A DNA stretch of 64,000 nt from Lachnospiraceae bacterium UBA7160 (GTDB lineage: Bacteria > Bacillota > Clostridia > Lachnospirales > Lachnospiraceae). Within the stretch, counting starts at the first letter, position 1. Each line of letters starts with the position of its first letter. The stretch is from positions 481-64,480 of the forward strand of contig DKWE01000023.1 in assembly GCA_002491565.1 (NCBI GenBank), given 5' to 3'. The position numbers and the translations under genes are program-made. Shown here piece by piece: positions 26,024 to 34,290 of this stretch. Under the pieces are notes generated by a model. The model worked only from the letters and a program-made list of their open reading frames with translations, was not told the DNA's origin and ran no database searches.

Positions 26024-27721
26024 ATGGAGAAAAATTCGGAATTGCAGGATGAGGAGGCTTCCGGGGAGAGAGTGTCGCGCAGGGAGATTTCGGGAGAGGA
26101 GCCGCAAAGAGAAGAGCAGTTGCATGGAAAAGAATCTGGAAGAGAGTCTTTGGAAGAGGAACCTGGGTGCGAGGAGGTTTCAGGAGGAGAGGAAGCGCTG
26201 CGAGAAGATACTACATGTGAGGGGGCTTCGGAGGAGGAAGTTCTGGAAGAGGATACTGCGTGTGAGGAGGCTTCCGGGGAAGAATCTCAGGATCGGATGA
26301 ACCTGGAGGACTGGCTGGAGGAACTGGACGAAATAGAGGGGAAACATCGCAAAAATTTCTGGAAGGGCTATCTGTCCGGGGCTGTGACGGTTGTGGTTCT
26401 GGCCGTGCTGTTTCTGGCAGGGGTGCAGACCGGCCGCCTTTTAAGTCTGCGGCGGCACGCAAAGCAAAAGGAAACGGAGGCGGGGAGCAGTGCGCGGGTG
26501 CTGACTGCAACAGAGACCCTGGTAAAGCTGGATGAGATACGCGGACTGATTGAGAACCATTATCTGGGAGACATAGACCAGGAGGAGCTGGCCGCCTATC
26601 TGTTCAAGGGAGTTGCGGCGGGGCTGGATGATTTGTACGCAGCCTATTTTACAGAGGAAGAGCTGCAGTCACTGCTGGAATCCAGCCGGGGCTCCTACAA
26701 CGGGATTGGCGCGGTGCTCCGCTATGATAAGGATACTCAGACAATCAGCGTGGACGAACTTTATGAGGGGTATCCTGCGTGGCAGGCAGGGCTTGCGGTC
26801 GGCGATATCCTGCAGTCGGTCGGAGGCGAGGATGTCGTGGGGAAGAGCCTTGACGAGACAGTCTCGCTGATCAAGAGGAATGATGAGACCTTTGACATGA
26901 CCGTGTACCGCCCGGATACGGAGGAGGAGCTGACATTTTCCATTACCTGCGGCTATGTAGAGGTGACAGCGGTCACTTACGAGATGAAGACAGATTCGAT
27001 CGGCTATATCCGGATTCGGGAATTTACCGAGAAAGCGGTTCCGCAGTTCATTGAGGCGGCAAAGGCGCTCAAGGAACAGGGGATGCAGAAGCTCATCGTT
27101 GACCTGCGGGACAATCCAGGCGGGCTGCTGGACTCGGTCTGCGGGATTCTGGACGAGGTGCTGCCGGAGAGTCTGATGGTGTACACGGAGGACCGCAATG
27201 GAGAGCGCGTAGAGTATACGGCGGACCGGAAGCGCACGCTGGACTGTGAGATTGCGGTGCTGGTAAACGGAAATTCTGCGAGCGCATCGGAAATTTTTAC
27301 CGGGGCGATTCAGGACTACGGGATTGGTCCGGTTATCGGCACACAGACGTACGGCAAGGGGATTGTCCAGCAGACCTATACGCTCTCGGACGGGTCAGCC
27401 TTCAAGATGACGGTGGAGAAGTACTATACGCCAGGCGGGCAGGACATCCAGGGAAACGGCATCACGCCGGATTTTATCGTGGAGGAGGAGTCCGGGGACA
27501 CGCAGGCGGAAAAGGACACAGAGCTGGACGGAAATACACAGGCGGAGGAGGACACAGAGCTGGACGGAAACACGCAGGCGGAGGAGGATGCGCAGCCGGA
27601 TAAAGACGCGCAGCCGGAGGAAGAAATGCAGGCGGCTGGCGATGCAGTGCTAGCTAAGGCATTGGAAGTACTGCAGCGGCAGGCTTGGAAAGCAAATCCG
27701 GGACAGCCGGTTTCCGAATGA
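26024..27721 (+). CDS. S41 family C-terminal processing protease with acidic tails
   Basis: The protein has 565 residues. Residues 1-105 form a very Glu-rich region, probably cytoplasmic. One membrane segment follows (about 119-139, YLSGAVTVVVLAVLFLAGVQ), then a PDZ domain (about 220-310), the S41 protease domain with SASASEIF (418-425) holding the nucleophile and YGKGIVQQT holding the catalytic lysine. The C-terminal 80 residues contain acidic near-repeats of the type DTELDGNTQAEE. GAGGAGG six bases upstream fixes the ATG at 26024. CtpA/CtpB relatives cleave cell-envelope or regulatory proteins outside the membrane. Both acidic tails are extra to the family core and appear to be lineage-specific expansions. 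Confidence 0.88.
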   Translation: MEKNSELQDEEASGERVSRREISGEEPQREEQLHGKESGRESLEEEPGCEEVSGGEEALREDTTCEGASEEEVLEEDTACEEASGEESQDRMNLEDWLEELDEIEGKHRKNFWKGYLSGAVTVVVLAVLFLAGVQTGRLLSLRRHAKQKETEAGSSARVLTATETLVKLDEIRGLIENHYLGDIDQEELAAYLFKGVAAGLDDLYAAYFTEEELQSLLESSRGSYNGIGAVLRYDKDTQTISVDELYEGYPAWQAGLAVGDILQSVGGEDVVGKSLDETVSLIKRNDETFDMTVYRPDTEEELTFSITCGYVEVTAVTYEMKTDSIGYIRIREFTEKAVPQFIEAAKALKEQGMQKLIVDLRDNPGGLLDSVCGILDEVLPESLMVYTEDRNGERVEYTADRKRTLDCEIAVLVNGNSASASEIFTGAIQDYGIGPVIGTQTYGKGIVQQTYTLSDGSAFKMTVEKYYTPGGQDIQGNGITPDFIVEEESGDTQAEKDTELDGNTQAEEDTELDGNTQAEEDAQPDKDAQPEEEMQAAGDAVLAKALEVLQRQAWKANPGQPVSE

Positions 27722-27815
27722 GAAGCAGTCTGGAAACTCATAATACGGGTTCTGTCAAGTACCCAGGTTCACAGATACACAAGCTTTCTTTTTGGCAGCA
27801 TTTGCAGACGTGTGA

Positions 27816-27839
27816 TACAGAACTTCCGGAGGTTCTGTA
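27816..27839. promoter_or_regulatory. 24-bp near-perfect palindrome, possible operator
   Basis: TACAGAACTTCC is followed without a spacer by GGAGGTTCTGTA; all but one pair are complementary and the exception is G-T. It lies 65 bases upstream of the sigma-like gene and about 95 bases after the protease gene. The lack of a loop and of a T-run favours a protein-binding site over a terminator. Confidence 0.5.
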
Positions 27840-27904
27840 CGTGTATGGCTTCTGGCTGTATCATGGCTTGTGCAGCGCAGCAAGGGGAGGAATTTTAAGG
27901 CAAC

Positions 27905-28696
27905 ATGGAAAACAGATTTATATTTCGTGAGGTACTCAGTGAGATCAAGACAGCCGCAGATCAGGCGGGCGGGGTGATTACAAAGGAAGAGGTGCGAAAA
28001 CGGCTTTCACATCTGCCGCTGGAGGAAAGCCACCTGCAGATGGTATTTTCCTATCTGACCGATCAGGGCATCCGGGTGCCGGACGATGATGCGGAGGCTG
28101 CAGAGCTTCCGGAAGAACAGCCGGACCGGAGCCTGGCTCTGTATCTGGAAGAGCTGGAGCAGCTCGCTGCATCCTCTGGTGAGGATGAGACAAAGCTTCT
28201 TGCGCGGATCCTGGAAGGTGACGCGGAGGCGAGAGACCGCCTGATCGAGCGGTATCTGCCGCTGATCTGCGAGATGGCCGGTGAGTATGAGGGAGACGAG
28301 GTAGCCGCAGAGGACTTGATCCAGGAGGGAAATCTCGGGCTTTTGACGGCTCTCGCGGAGCTCTCACAGTTTGAAAACCCGGCAGCCTGCCATGCGCACC
28401 TGCTGAATGGCATCAATCAGGCTATGCAGGATGCGATTGAGGAGGGGCAGGAGCAGAAAAAGAGAAATAACGGCATCGCGGACCGGGTCAACCACTTGAA
28501 TGAAGCGGTAGGCAACCTGGAGCGCGATCTGGAGCGAAAGGTTTCAATCGAGGAGCTGTCGGCCTATCTGGATATGCCGCTGGAAGAAATACGTGATGTG
28601 TTGCGAATGTCCGGTGATCAGATTGAGCTGGCAGGGGACCGGAAAGGATTTGGAGCCGGGGAAGGCGATCCTTCGGGTGACTGGCGGAAAGATTGA
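27905..28696 (+). CDS. Sigma-70-like protein without region 4
   Basis: The protein has 263 residues. Residues about 20-60 (GGVITKEEVRKRLSHLPL...) resemble sigma region 1.1. Residues about 105-185 resemble region 2, with RYLPLICEMAGEY and DLIQEGNLGLLTAL, the core-RNA-polymerase-binding part. But the stretch that should hold the -10 recognition helix reads ENPAACHAHLLNGINQAMQD instead of the usual YATWWIRQAI. Residues about 205-240 resemble region 3 (RKVSIEELSAYLDMPLEEI). There is no region 4. It could bind core polymerase without directing promoter choice. It precedes pyk; its 3' end carries a diverged 70-base tandem duplication that puts the old end out of frame. Confidence 0.65.
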   Translation: MENRFIFREVLSEIKTAADQAGGVITKEEVRKRLSHLPLEESHLQMVFSYLTDQGIRVPDDDAEAAELPEEQPDRSLALYLEELEQLAASSGEDETKLLARILEGDAEARDRLIERYLPLICEMAGEYEGDEVAAEDLIQEGNLGLLTALAELSQFENPAACHAHLLNGINQAMQDAIEEGQEQKKRNNGIADRVNHLNEAVGNLERDLERKVSIEELSAYLDMPLEEIRDVLRMSGDQIELAGDRKGFGAGEGDPSGDWRKD

Positions 28697-28761
28697 GCTG
28701 GCAGGGAATCGGAAAGAATTTAGAGACATAGAAGACGATGCGGCAGGATACCGCGCAGAAA
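28621..28761 (+). repeat. Diverged 70-base tandem duplication
   Basis: Copy 1 starts at 28621 and copy 2 at 28691; both begin GATTGAGCTGGCAGGG and continue with CGGAAAG, ATTT, GAG and GAAG at matching places. Because 70 is not a multiple of three, copy 2 is read in a different frame from copy 1. Joining codons before the repeat to copy 2 would extend the sigma-like protein to a stop at 28779-28781, overlapping the probable pyk start. Confidence 0.7.
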
Positions 28762-28777
28762 AATGGAGGAAAATCAA

Positions 28778-30214
28778 TTGAAAAAGACAAAAATTATCTG
28801 TACCATGGGACCGAATGCAGACAATGACGAGGTGTTGCAGGCATTGGTGAGAAGCGGGATGGATATCGCGCGGTTCAATTTTTCACACGGGACACATGAG
28901 GAGCAGAAAGCACGCATGGATCATCTGAAACGTGTGCGGAAAGAGCAGAACCGTCCGGTGGCGATCCTGCTTGATACCAAGGGGCCGGAGATCCGTACTG
29001 GTGTGCTGGAAAATGGCGGCAAGGTACTGCTGCGCGAGGGCGAGGAGTTCACTCTGACCTCAGAGGAAATCGCCGGCAATGAGAAAAAGGTTTATCAGAC
29101 CTATCCGCAGCTCGCAAAGGATGTGAAGCCCGGTGATACGATCCTGATTGACGACGGACTGATCGGACTGACGGTGATGGAGATCCAGGGTCTGGATATT
29201 GTCTGTCAGATCAAAAATGGCGGAGAGCTTGGCCAGCGCAAGGGCATCAATGTTCCGAACGTGAGCGTCAATCTTCCGGCGATCACAGAGCGCGACCGGG
29301 AGGATATTGTCTTTGGCATTGAGCAGGGGATTGACTTCATTGCAGCCTCCTTTGTGCGGAATGCGGATGCAGTACGGGAGATCCGTGCGATTCTGAAGGA
29401 GCACGGTGCGGATCATGTGGATATTATTTCTAAGATCGAGAACAGTGAAGGTATCGCGAATATTGATAAAATCATTGCGGTTTCTGATGGCATCATGGTA
29501 GCACGCGGAGACATGGGTGTAGAGATTCCTGCGTATGAGGTGCCGCACGTCCAGCAGATGATCGTCCAGAAATGCAATCAGAAATCAAAGCCGGTCATCA
29601 TCGCGACGCAGATGCTGGATTCCATGATCCGGAACCCGCGCCCGACGCGTGCAGAGGTGACGGATGTGGCAAACGCGATCCGGGAGGGGGCGGATGCGAT
29701 CATGCTTTCGGGCGAGACAGCGATGGGCAAATACCCGGTAGAGACTTTACAGATGATGGCACAGATCGCGGAGTCAACCGAGCAGCACCTGCCCTACGAC
29801 GGTGTGCCGCATTATCATTCCATGCGCGGCGACGCGAATGTATCAAACGCAGTGGGAGTGGCTGCGGTGCGCACCGCACTCAACGTGCAGGCGAAGTGCA
29901 TCGTCACCCCGACGATGTCCGGTCAGACGGCGCGGCTGATGTCGCATTTCCGGCCGCAGACCCCGATCTATGCCGTGACACCGAACGACTGGGCGCAGCG
30001 GAAGATGCAGATTTATTGGGGAGTGACGCCGCTGAAGGGTTACGAGGAGGACACGACCGAGCACATTATCTCCCACGCGATGTACGTCGTGAAGCGCGAG
30101 GGTTACGTAGAGGAAGGAGATATCGTTGTCTTCACAGCAGGCGATCCGGCGACAAACATTGTCAAGGGCAAGGGCGCGATGACCAATATGATGCATGTGA
30201 TACAGGCAAAGTAG
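28778..30214 (+). CDS. pyk: Pyruvate kinase
   Basis: A 478-residue enzyme of normal core length, without the extra C-terminal domain of Bacillus-type forms. It transfers phosphate from phosphoenolpyruvate to ADP, the last step of glycolysis. Motifs visible include KTKIICTMGPN, RFNFSHGTHEEQ, LLDTKGPEIRTG, ISKIENSEGIANIDKII and the active-site block VIIATQMLDSMIRNPRPTRAE, here given in part as ATQMLDSMIRNPRPTRAE. TTG at 28778 is preferred to the ATG at 28763: GGAGG lies at 28765-28769, after that ATG, and the TTG start yields MKKTKIICT as in the family. Confidence 0.95.
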   Translation: MKKTKIICTMGPNADNDEVLQALVRSGMDIARFNFSHGTHEEQKARMDHLKRVRKEQNRPVAILLDTKGPEIRTGVLENGGKVLLREGEEFTLTSEEIAGNEKKVYQTYPQLAKDVKPGDTILIDDGLIGLTVMEIQGLDIVCQIKNGGELGQRKGINVPNVSVNLPAITERDREDIVFGIEQGIDFIAASFVRNADAVREIRAILKEHGADHVDIISKIENSEGIANIDKIIAVSDGIMVARGDMGVEIPAYEVPHVQQMIVQKCNQKSKPVIIATQMLDSMIRNPRPTRAEVTDVANAIREGADAIMLSGETAMGKYPVETLQMMAQIAESTEQHLPYDGVPHYHSMRGDANVSNAVGVAAVRTALNVQAKCIVTPTMSGQTARLMSHFRPQTPIYAVTPNDWAQRKMQIYWGVTPLKGYEEDTTEHIISHAMYVVKREGYVEEGDIVVFTAGDPATNIVKGKGAMTNMMHVIQAK

Positions 30215-30240
30215 ATAGCTGAACAGAGCTGCCTGTGAGT

Positions 30241-30386
30241 GGAAGCGTGCAGCCGGCATCACCGAGCAGTCTGTGGGAGGAAGCGTGCAGCCGGCATCGC
30301 CGAGCAGTCTATAAGTGAAAGCGTGCAGCCGGCATAGAATAGTTTGTGAGGGAAAGCATGCAGCTGTACAGGACTGTCTGTGGCAG
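30241..30386 (+). repeat. Minisatellite-like tandem repeat after pyk
   Basis: Units starting near 30241, 30279, 30317 and 30352 share GGAAGCGTGCAGCCGGCAT and, in the first two, CCGAGCAGTCT; spacing is 38, 38 and 35 bases. The fourth unit has decayed. The whole 267-base gap between pyk and the response regulator gene has no good frame. Confidence 0.75.
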
Positions 30387-30481
30387 AGACAGGGGGCTGC
30401 ACAGAACTGTCTGGTGGGAATAAGCAGCCAGACAGCTTGCCTGTGAGATAAAGTACAGATACGTTAAGAAAGGGTAGATTT

Positions 30482-31177
30482 ATGTATACGATTCTGGTTT
30501 GTGACGATGAGCGCGAGATTGTGGACGCGATTGAAATTTATCTCTCCCAGGAGGGATATCGGGTGCTGAAAGCGTACGATGGCATGGAGGCACTGGAAAT
30601 CCTGAAGCAGGAGGAGGTACATCTGCTGATTCTGGATGTGATGATGCCGAAGCTGGACGGGATCCATACTATGATGAAAATCCGTGAGACGAGCAGCATT
30701 CCGATTATTGTGCTGTCTGCGAAGACCCAGGATACCGACAAGGTACTTGGCCTGAACCTTGGGGCGGATGACTATGTGGCGAAGCCGTTCAATCCGCTGG
30801 AACTTCTGGCTCGTGTGAAGTCCCAGATCCGCCGCTATACAAATTTCGGTACAGCGGACCAGGCGGAATCGGAGCACATTTACGCAACTGGCGGACTGAT
30901 GATCAATGACGATCGCAAAGAGGTAACAGTGGACGGAGAGCCGGTGAAGCTCACAAGAATCGAGTACAACATCCTTCTGTTTCTCGTGCAGAATAAGGGC
31001 AAGGTATTCTCCATCGACCAGATTTATGAGCAGATCTGGAAAGAGGAGGCGTACGGCGCGGATAATACTGTGACCGTCCATATCCGTCACATCCGCGAGA
31101 AGATCGAGATCGACCCGAAGAACCCGAAGTACCTCAAGGTCATCTGGGGGATCGGATATAAGGTGGAGAAACTTTAA
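30482..31177 (+). CDS. OmpR/PhoB-family response regulator
   Basis: A 231-residue two-domain regulator. The receiver domain (about 1-120) has the acidic pair in VCDDERE, phospho-acceptor Asp in LLILDVMMPKLDG, Thr/Ser in VLSAKTQD and Lys in YVAKPFNPLELLARV. The winged helix (about 130-230) shows VKLTRIEYNILLFLVQNKGK and TVTVHIRHIREKIE ending in IWGIGYKVEKL. The start ATG follows AAAGGG by about eight bases. It pairs with the kinase gene 190 bases downstream. The signal is unknown. Confidence 0.92.
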   Translation: MYTILVCDDEREIVDAIEIYLSQEGYRVLKAYDGMEALEILKQEEVHLLILDVMMPKLDGIHTMMKIRETSSIPIIVLSAKTQDTDKVLGLNLGADDYVAKPFNPLELLARVKSQIRRYTNFGTADQAESEHIYATGGLMINDDRKEVTVDGEPVKLTRIEYNILLFLVQNKGKVFSIDQIYEQIWKEEAYGADNTVTVHIRHIREKIEIDPKNPKYLKVIWGIGYKVEKL

Positions 31178-31305
31178 GCAGCGTTTTTTACATTACGTCA
31201 TTCTGCTGGCGGCAGCCAGATGCAGCGTCGGCTGGGATAGCCAAATGGTAATAAGCCAGGCGACGCAGGTTATTTTCGGATATTGCTACAATTATGCTTC
31301 ATTAG

Positions 31306-31341
31306 GCCACAGACATATGTTTCCAGGCAGGTGTCTGTGGC
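31306..31341 (+). other. Hairpin between regulator and kinase genes
   Basis: GCCACAGACA (31306-31315) pairs perfectly with TGTCTGTGGC (31332-31341), with a 16-base loop and no T-run, ending 25 bases before the kinase ATG. It may reduce kinase translation or mark an mRNA processing site. Confidence 0.5.
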
Positions 31342-31366
31342 TGAATTGGTATACTGGAGGAAATAG

Positions 31367-33694
31367 ATGGATACTTTCATTTACAGCAAGCGGACAAAGC
31401 TTCTCCTGATCGTACTTCAGGCCCTTGCGGCAGGTGTGCTGGCGTACTGTATGCTGAACATCGGATTCTGGATGGAGGATTCCTACAGCCTGAAGGAATT
31501 TTCAAAAGCATATGAGGAGACCGATCTCTTTTTCCGGCAGGTTGATGCGATCCTGCATCAGAAAATTGACGGGCAGGACAATCAGACGCTTTTTGAGACG
31601 GGCGGAGAGTTTGACGGGGAGAAGGAGATCGATATACAATCCTACGGGAAGGGGCCAAATGCAGTCCGGGATCTGAATACGACGTATCTGCTCTCGGATC
31701 TTCTGGCTTTTTGCGAAAACGGAGGACTGGACGCACTGCACAAGGCGGTTAGCGAGGCAAACAAGCTGGAGAACCGGCAGGAGGCGGGGGAGCAGCTGGA
31801 CAAGCAGTCCGGGACGCTGGAAACGATCCGTCCGGTCACTGGAATCAGTCTCTCCGAGTGCTCCCGCTGGTATTCGGATTCCGCGGGCTATGTGATGCAG
31901 ATGTATACCCGTCTGGAGGAGGTCTGCCAGGAAATCTACCAGCGCTACCGCCAGTACTCGGGGGCGCAGGACGAAAGCTGGTCGGGGGAGGCGCCAAGCA
32001 ATCTGCGCTATTGCATTGAAAATTCTACGACGCAGGAGCTCTATACAAATCTTGAGGCAGACAGCTACGCGGATGCGGCGGAAGCTCTGGCACAGGACAC
32101 AGAGTATACAATTCTTTATGAGGGAGAGCGGAGCTTTAATATCATGATCTCCAACCCCGACAATGTATTGAATGAGGCGGCAGGAGAATGGTTTCTGGAA
32201 AAACGGTTTGTCAATACGAACGAGCGTGTCCTGATTGCGGTGAATCTGGAATATCCGGTAAGCGATTTGCTGGGAACGTATGCGGATTACTTTTCGAGAC
32301 GGGAGAGTATCGTGTGGGGCTCAGTATTTGGTGTGATCGTAAGCCTGCTGGTGCTGCTGACTGCCTTTGCACTTTCGATTGCTTCGACAGGCTGGGAGAA
32401 GGGACGTCTGGCGCCCCGGCTGTATTGGATGGACCAGATTCCGACGGAGCTTGCTTGCGGACTCTATATGGTTGCAGTCGTACTGGCGATGGTATTTCTG
32501 CAGTGGAAGAAGCCGGATCCGGAGCTGCTTTCTGTAAGGCAGCGCGTATTCTGGTCTTCTGCTGCGGCGTTTAGCTGGATTTTAATGCTGTCCGCCTGCA
32601 CCGGATTTACGCGCCGGCTCCGCTCGCATAAGCTCTGGCACAACAGCATCTGCCGGATGCTGCTGCACACCTGGAGAAAGGTCACTGCGGCACGCGCGGC
32701 ATCCGTGCAGCTGTTAATTTTCTATTTAATTTTCTTCGTGCTGAATTTCGCGCTGCTGTTGTTCGGGCGTGTCGGGATCTTCCTGGTCTTCGTGCTCGAT
32801 ATGGCAGTACTTTTGTATCTGCTGCGTGACATGGCCGGGAAGCAGAGCGTCTGGGAGGGCATTCATCAGATATCGAGAGGGGATCTGACGTATAAGATTG
32901 ATACGACAACGCTGATGGGCGAGACGTATGAGATGGCGAAAGCGGTCAATGAGATGGGCGACGGACTGCAGGAGGCGGTGGAGGCTATCGTGAAAAATGA
33001 GCGGTTGAAGGCAGAATTGATCACGAATGTCTCACATGATCTGAAGACACCTCTGACCTCGATTGTCAATTATGTGGACCTGCTGAAAAGAGAAAATCTG
33101 CCAGGAGAGCGCGTACAGCACTGCATTGAGGTGCTTGACCAGAAATCACAGCGTCTGAAGCAGCTGACCGAGGACCTGGTAGAAGTCAGCAAGATCAGCT
33201 CTGGAAATGTTGAGCTGCACATGGTGCGGATCGAGGTGCGGAGCATGCTGCAGCAGGCGTACGGAGAATTCGAGGAGCGGCTGGCGGAGCGCGGCCTGTA
33301 CGCAGCCTGGGATATGCCGGGCCAGCCGGTTCACATCATGGCGGACGGCAGGCAGTTCTGGCGCATTCTTGAAAATCTGCTGGGAAATTGCTGCAAGTAT
33401 GCGCTGGAAAACAGCGCGATCGTCATCCGGCTTCGTGCAGACAGCCAGATGGCGGTCATTGAGCTGCAAAATACACCGCAGGAACCGCTTCATATTGATG
33501 CCCAGGAACTGATGGGCCGTTTCGTGCGCGGAGACCGCAGCCGGAACACCGAAGGCAGCGGCCTCGGACTCTCCATCGCGCAGAGCCTGGCGGAGCTTTT
33601 AGGCGGGACCTTCCAGCTGCAGCTCCCTGACGGCAAGTTTGCCGTTACGATGGTATTTCCGCTGGCGAAGGAGGAGCCGGATGGAAACCGTTAA
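31367..33694 (+). CDS. Membrane sensor histidine kinase, HisKA type
   Basis: A 775-residue kinase. A first membrane segment lies near residues 15-35, followed by a large extracytoplasmic region (about 36-310), then five or six further membrane segments between about 318 and 490 (for example SVFGVIVSLLVLLTAFALSI and FYLIFFVLNFALLLFG). A HAMP-like linker leads to HisKA with H557 in NVSHDLKTPLTSIVNYVDLL and an ATPase domain with GNCCKYAL and GSGLGLSIAQSLAELLGG. The DHp sequence NVSHDLKTPLTSI is the common VanS/PhoR type. TGGAGG precedes the ATG. The multi-helix membrane core is unusual compared with two-helix kinases and could itself sense a membrane signal. It acts with the regulator encoded at 30482. 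Confidence 0.9.
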   Translation: MDTFIYSKRTKLLLIVLQALAAGVLAYCMLNIGFWMEDSYSLKEFSKAYEETDLFFRQVDAILHQKIDGQDNQTLFETGGEFDGEKEIDIQSYGKGPNAVRDLNTTYLLSDLLAFCENGGLDALHKAVSEANKLENRQEAGEQLDKQSGTLETIRPVTGISLSECSRWYSDSAGYVMQMYTRLEEVCQEIYQRYRQYSGAQDESWSGEAPSNLRYCIENSTTQELYTNLEADSYADAAEALAQDTEYTILYEGERSFNIMISNPDNVLNEAAGEWFLEKRFVNTNERVLIAVNLEYPVSDLLGTYADYFSRRESIVWGSVFGVIVSLLVLLTAFALSIASTGWEKGRLAPRLYWMDQIPTELACGLYMVAVVLAMVFLQWKKPDPELLSVRQRVFWSSAAAFSWILMLSACTGFTRRLRSHKLWHNSICRMLLHTWRKVTAARAASVQLLIFYLIFFVLNFALLLFGRVGIFLVFVLDMAVLLYLLRDMAGKQSVWEGIHQISRGDLTYKIDTTTLMGETYEMAKAVNEMGDGLQEAVEAIVKNERLKAELITNVSHDLKTPLTSIVNYVDLLKRENLPGERVQHCIEVLDQKSQRLKQLTEDLVEVSKISSGNVELHMVRIEVRSMLQQAYGEFEERLAERGLYAAWDMPGQPVHIMADGRQFWRILENLLGNCCKYALENSAIVIRLRADSQMAVIELQNTPQEPLHIDAQELMGRFVRGDRSRNTEGSGLGLSIAQSLAELLGGTFQLQLPDGKFAVTMVFPLAKEEPDGNR

Positions 33695-34040
33695 ACCTCC
33701 CCTTGAGGATAGCCCATAAATTTCATTTCATATTCTGCAGCAGGAGATTCCGGCAGCACCCCGGAAACCGGAATAAAGATAGGGGCAGGGCTGTGCCGGC
33801 TCAATTTTAATTTTGTATAAAAAAAGGGGATATAGGTGCCAGTATCGGATAAAAAAAGACAAAGCAATGATAGATATAATGCGACTTGTGATTATATTAG
33901 CCTACGTCCCAAAAAAGAGATTGGTGTAAAAATCAGGCAGGCTGCGGAAGCATCTGGACAGAGCCTGCAGGGATATATATTATAGGCAATAGCAGAACGG
34001 ATGGACAGGGACGGGGGGAAAGAAAATTAAATAGATCCCG

Positions 34041-34057
34041 GCTATAATGTGTTTAAC
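34041..34057 (+). promoter_or_regulatory. Promoter of the toxin mRNA, copy A of a 17-bp inverted repeat
   Basis: GCTATAATGTGTTTAAC occurs here on the plus strand and again on the minus strand at 34287-34303, with no mismatch. The -10 box is TATAAT (34043-34048); the -35 region is poor. Transcription should start near 34055. Similarity between the two copies extends to AGCCGCTGG (34083-34091 and, on the other strand, 34251-34259). Confidence 0.7.
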
Positions 34058-34117
34058 CGGGGAGCTGAAGGGGCGATATGCCAGCCGCTGGACTTGCAAA
34101 GGAAAGGGGCTGATGCT

Positions 34118-34204
34118 ATGGTTACATACAGCGGTTTGTTTGCTTTTGTGATTATGCTTTGCGCAGTCGTGACTCTTGTTATCTACGCGATGCGTAAAAA
34201 ATAG
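34118..34204 (+). CDS. Type I toxin candidate: 28-residue membrane peptide, holin-like toxin family
   Basis: A 28-codon frame starting MVTYSGLFAFVIML and ending LVIYAMRKK: one hydrophobic helix and a basic tail. It closely resembles the putative holin-like toxin peptides of Firmicutes, which belong with Fst-type toxins. AAGGGG precedes the ATG by about eight bases. The stop codon lies inside the stem of a very strong terminator. A convergent promoter downstream predicts a short antisense RNA that shares this terminator and an inverted repeat with the toxin leader. Such peptides damage the membrane when their mRNA escapes the antisense RNA. Gene calling tools often miss this size. Confidence 0.75.
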   Translation: MVTYSGLFAFVIMLCAVVTLVIYAMRKK

Positions 34205-34238
34205 CGCCCTCGGTCTGGTAAACTAGGCGCTATTTTTT
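34196..34238. terminator. Shared bidirectional terminator of toxin mRNA and antisense RNA
   Basis: AAAAAATAGCGCC (34196-34208) pairs with GGCGCTATTTTTT (34226-34238) around a 17-base loop. Each strand has its own run of six T residues after the GC core, so transcripts from both sides can end here. Confidence 0.9.
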
Positions 34239-34290
34239 GACACTTATTTGCCAGCGGCTAGGGGCTATCTAGCTTTCGGCTCTCTTGTTA
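34196..34290 (-). ncRNA. Predicted antisense antitoxin RNA (RNA II type)
   Basis: A minus-strand promoter, TTGAAA (34319-34324) and TATAAT (34296-34301) with a 17-base spacer, predicts a start near 34289. Transcription towards the toxin gene would end at the shared terminator after about 95 bases. The RNA would be complementary to the toxin mRNA over the terminator and, through the inverted repeat, over parts of its 5' leader. Confidence 0.65.

Larger units (their letters stand above)
33836..34230 (+). pseudogene. Small ribbon-helix-helix/antitoxin-like gene broken by an amber codon
   Basis: GTG at 33836, seven bases after AAGGGG, opens a frame reading VPVSDKKRQSNDRYNATCDY, ISLRPKKEIGVKIRQAAEAS and GQSLQGYIL, then TAG (33983-33985 by codon count). 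The frame then continues AIAERMDRDGGKEN to a TAA at 34028-34030. The whole resembles the small Arc/MetJ-like proteins of mobile elements, which start P-S-E/D-K-K and end with GxxLNxFIxxAIxExMxRD. A CAG-to-TAG change would explain the stop. It lies 60 bases before the type I toxin promoter. The assigned end is generous: the readthrough stop is at 34030. Confidence 0.45.

Noticed and set aside
30241..30386. CRISPR-like array
   Set aside because: Units are adjacent without unique spacers and differ in length; no cas gene is present. It is a plain tandem repeat.
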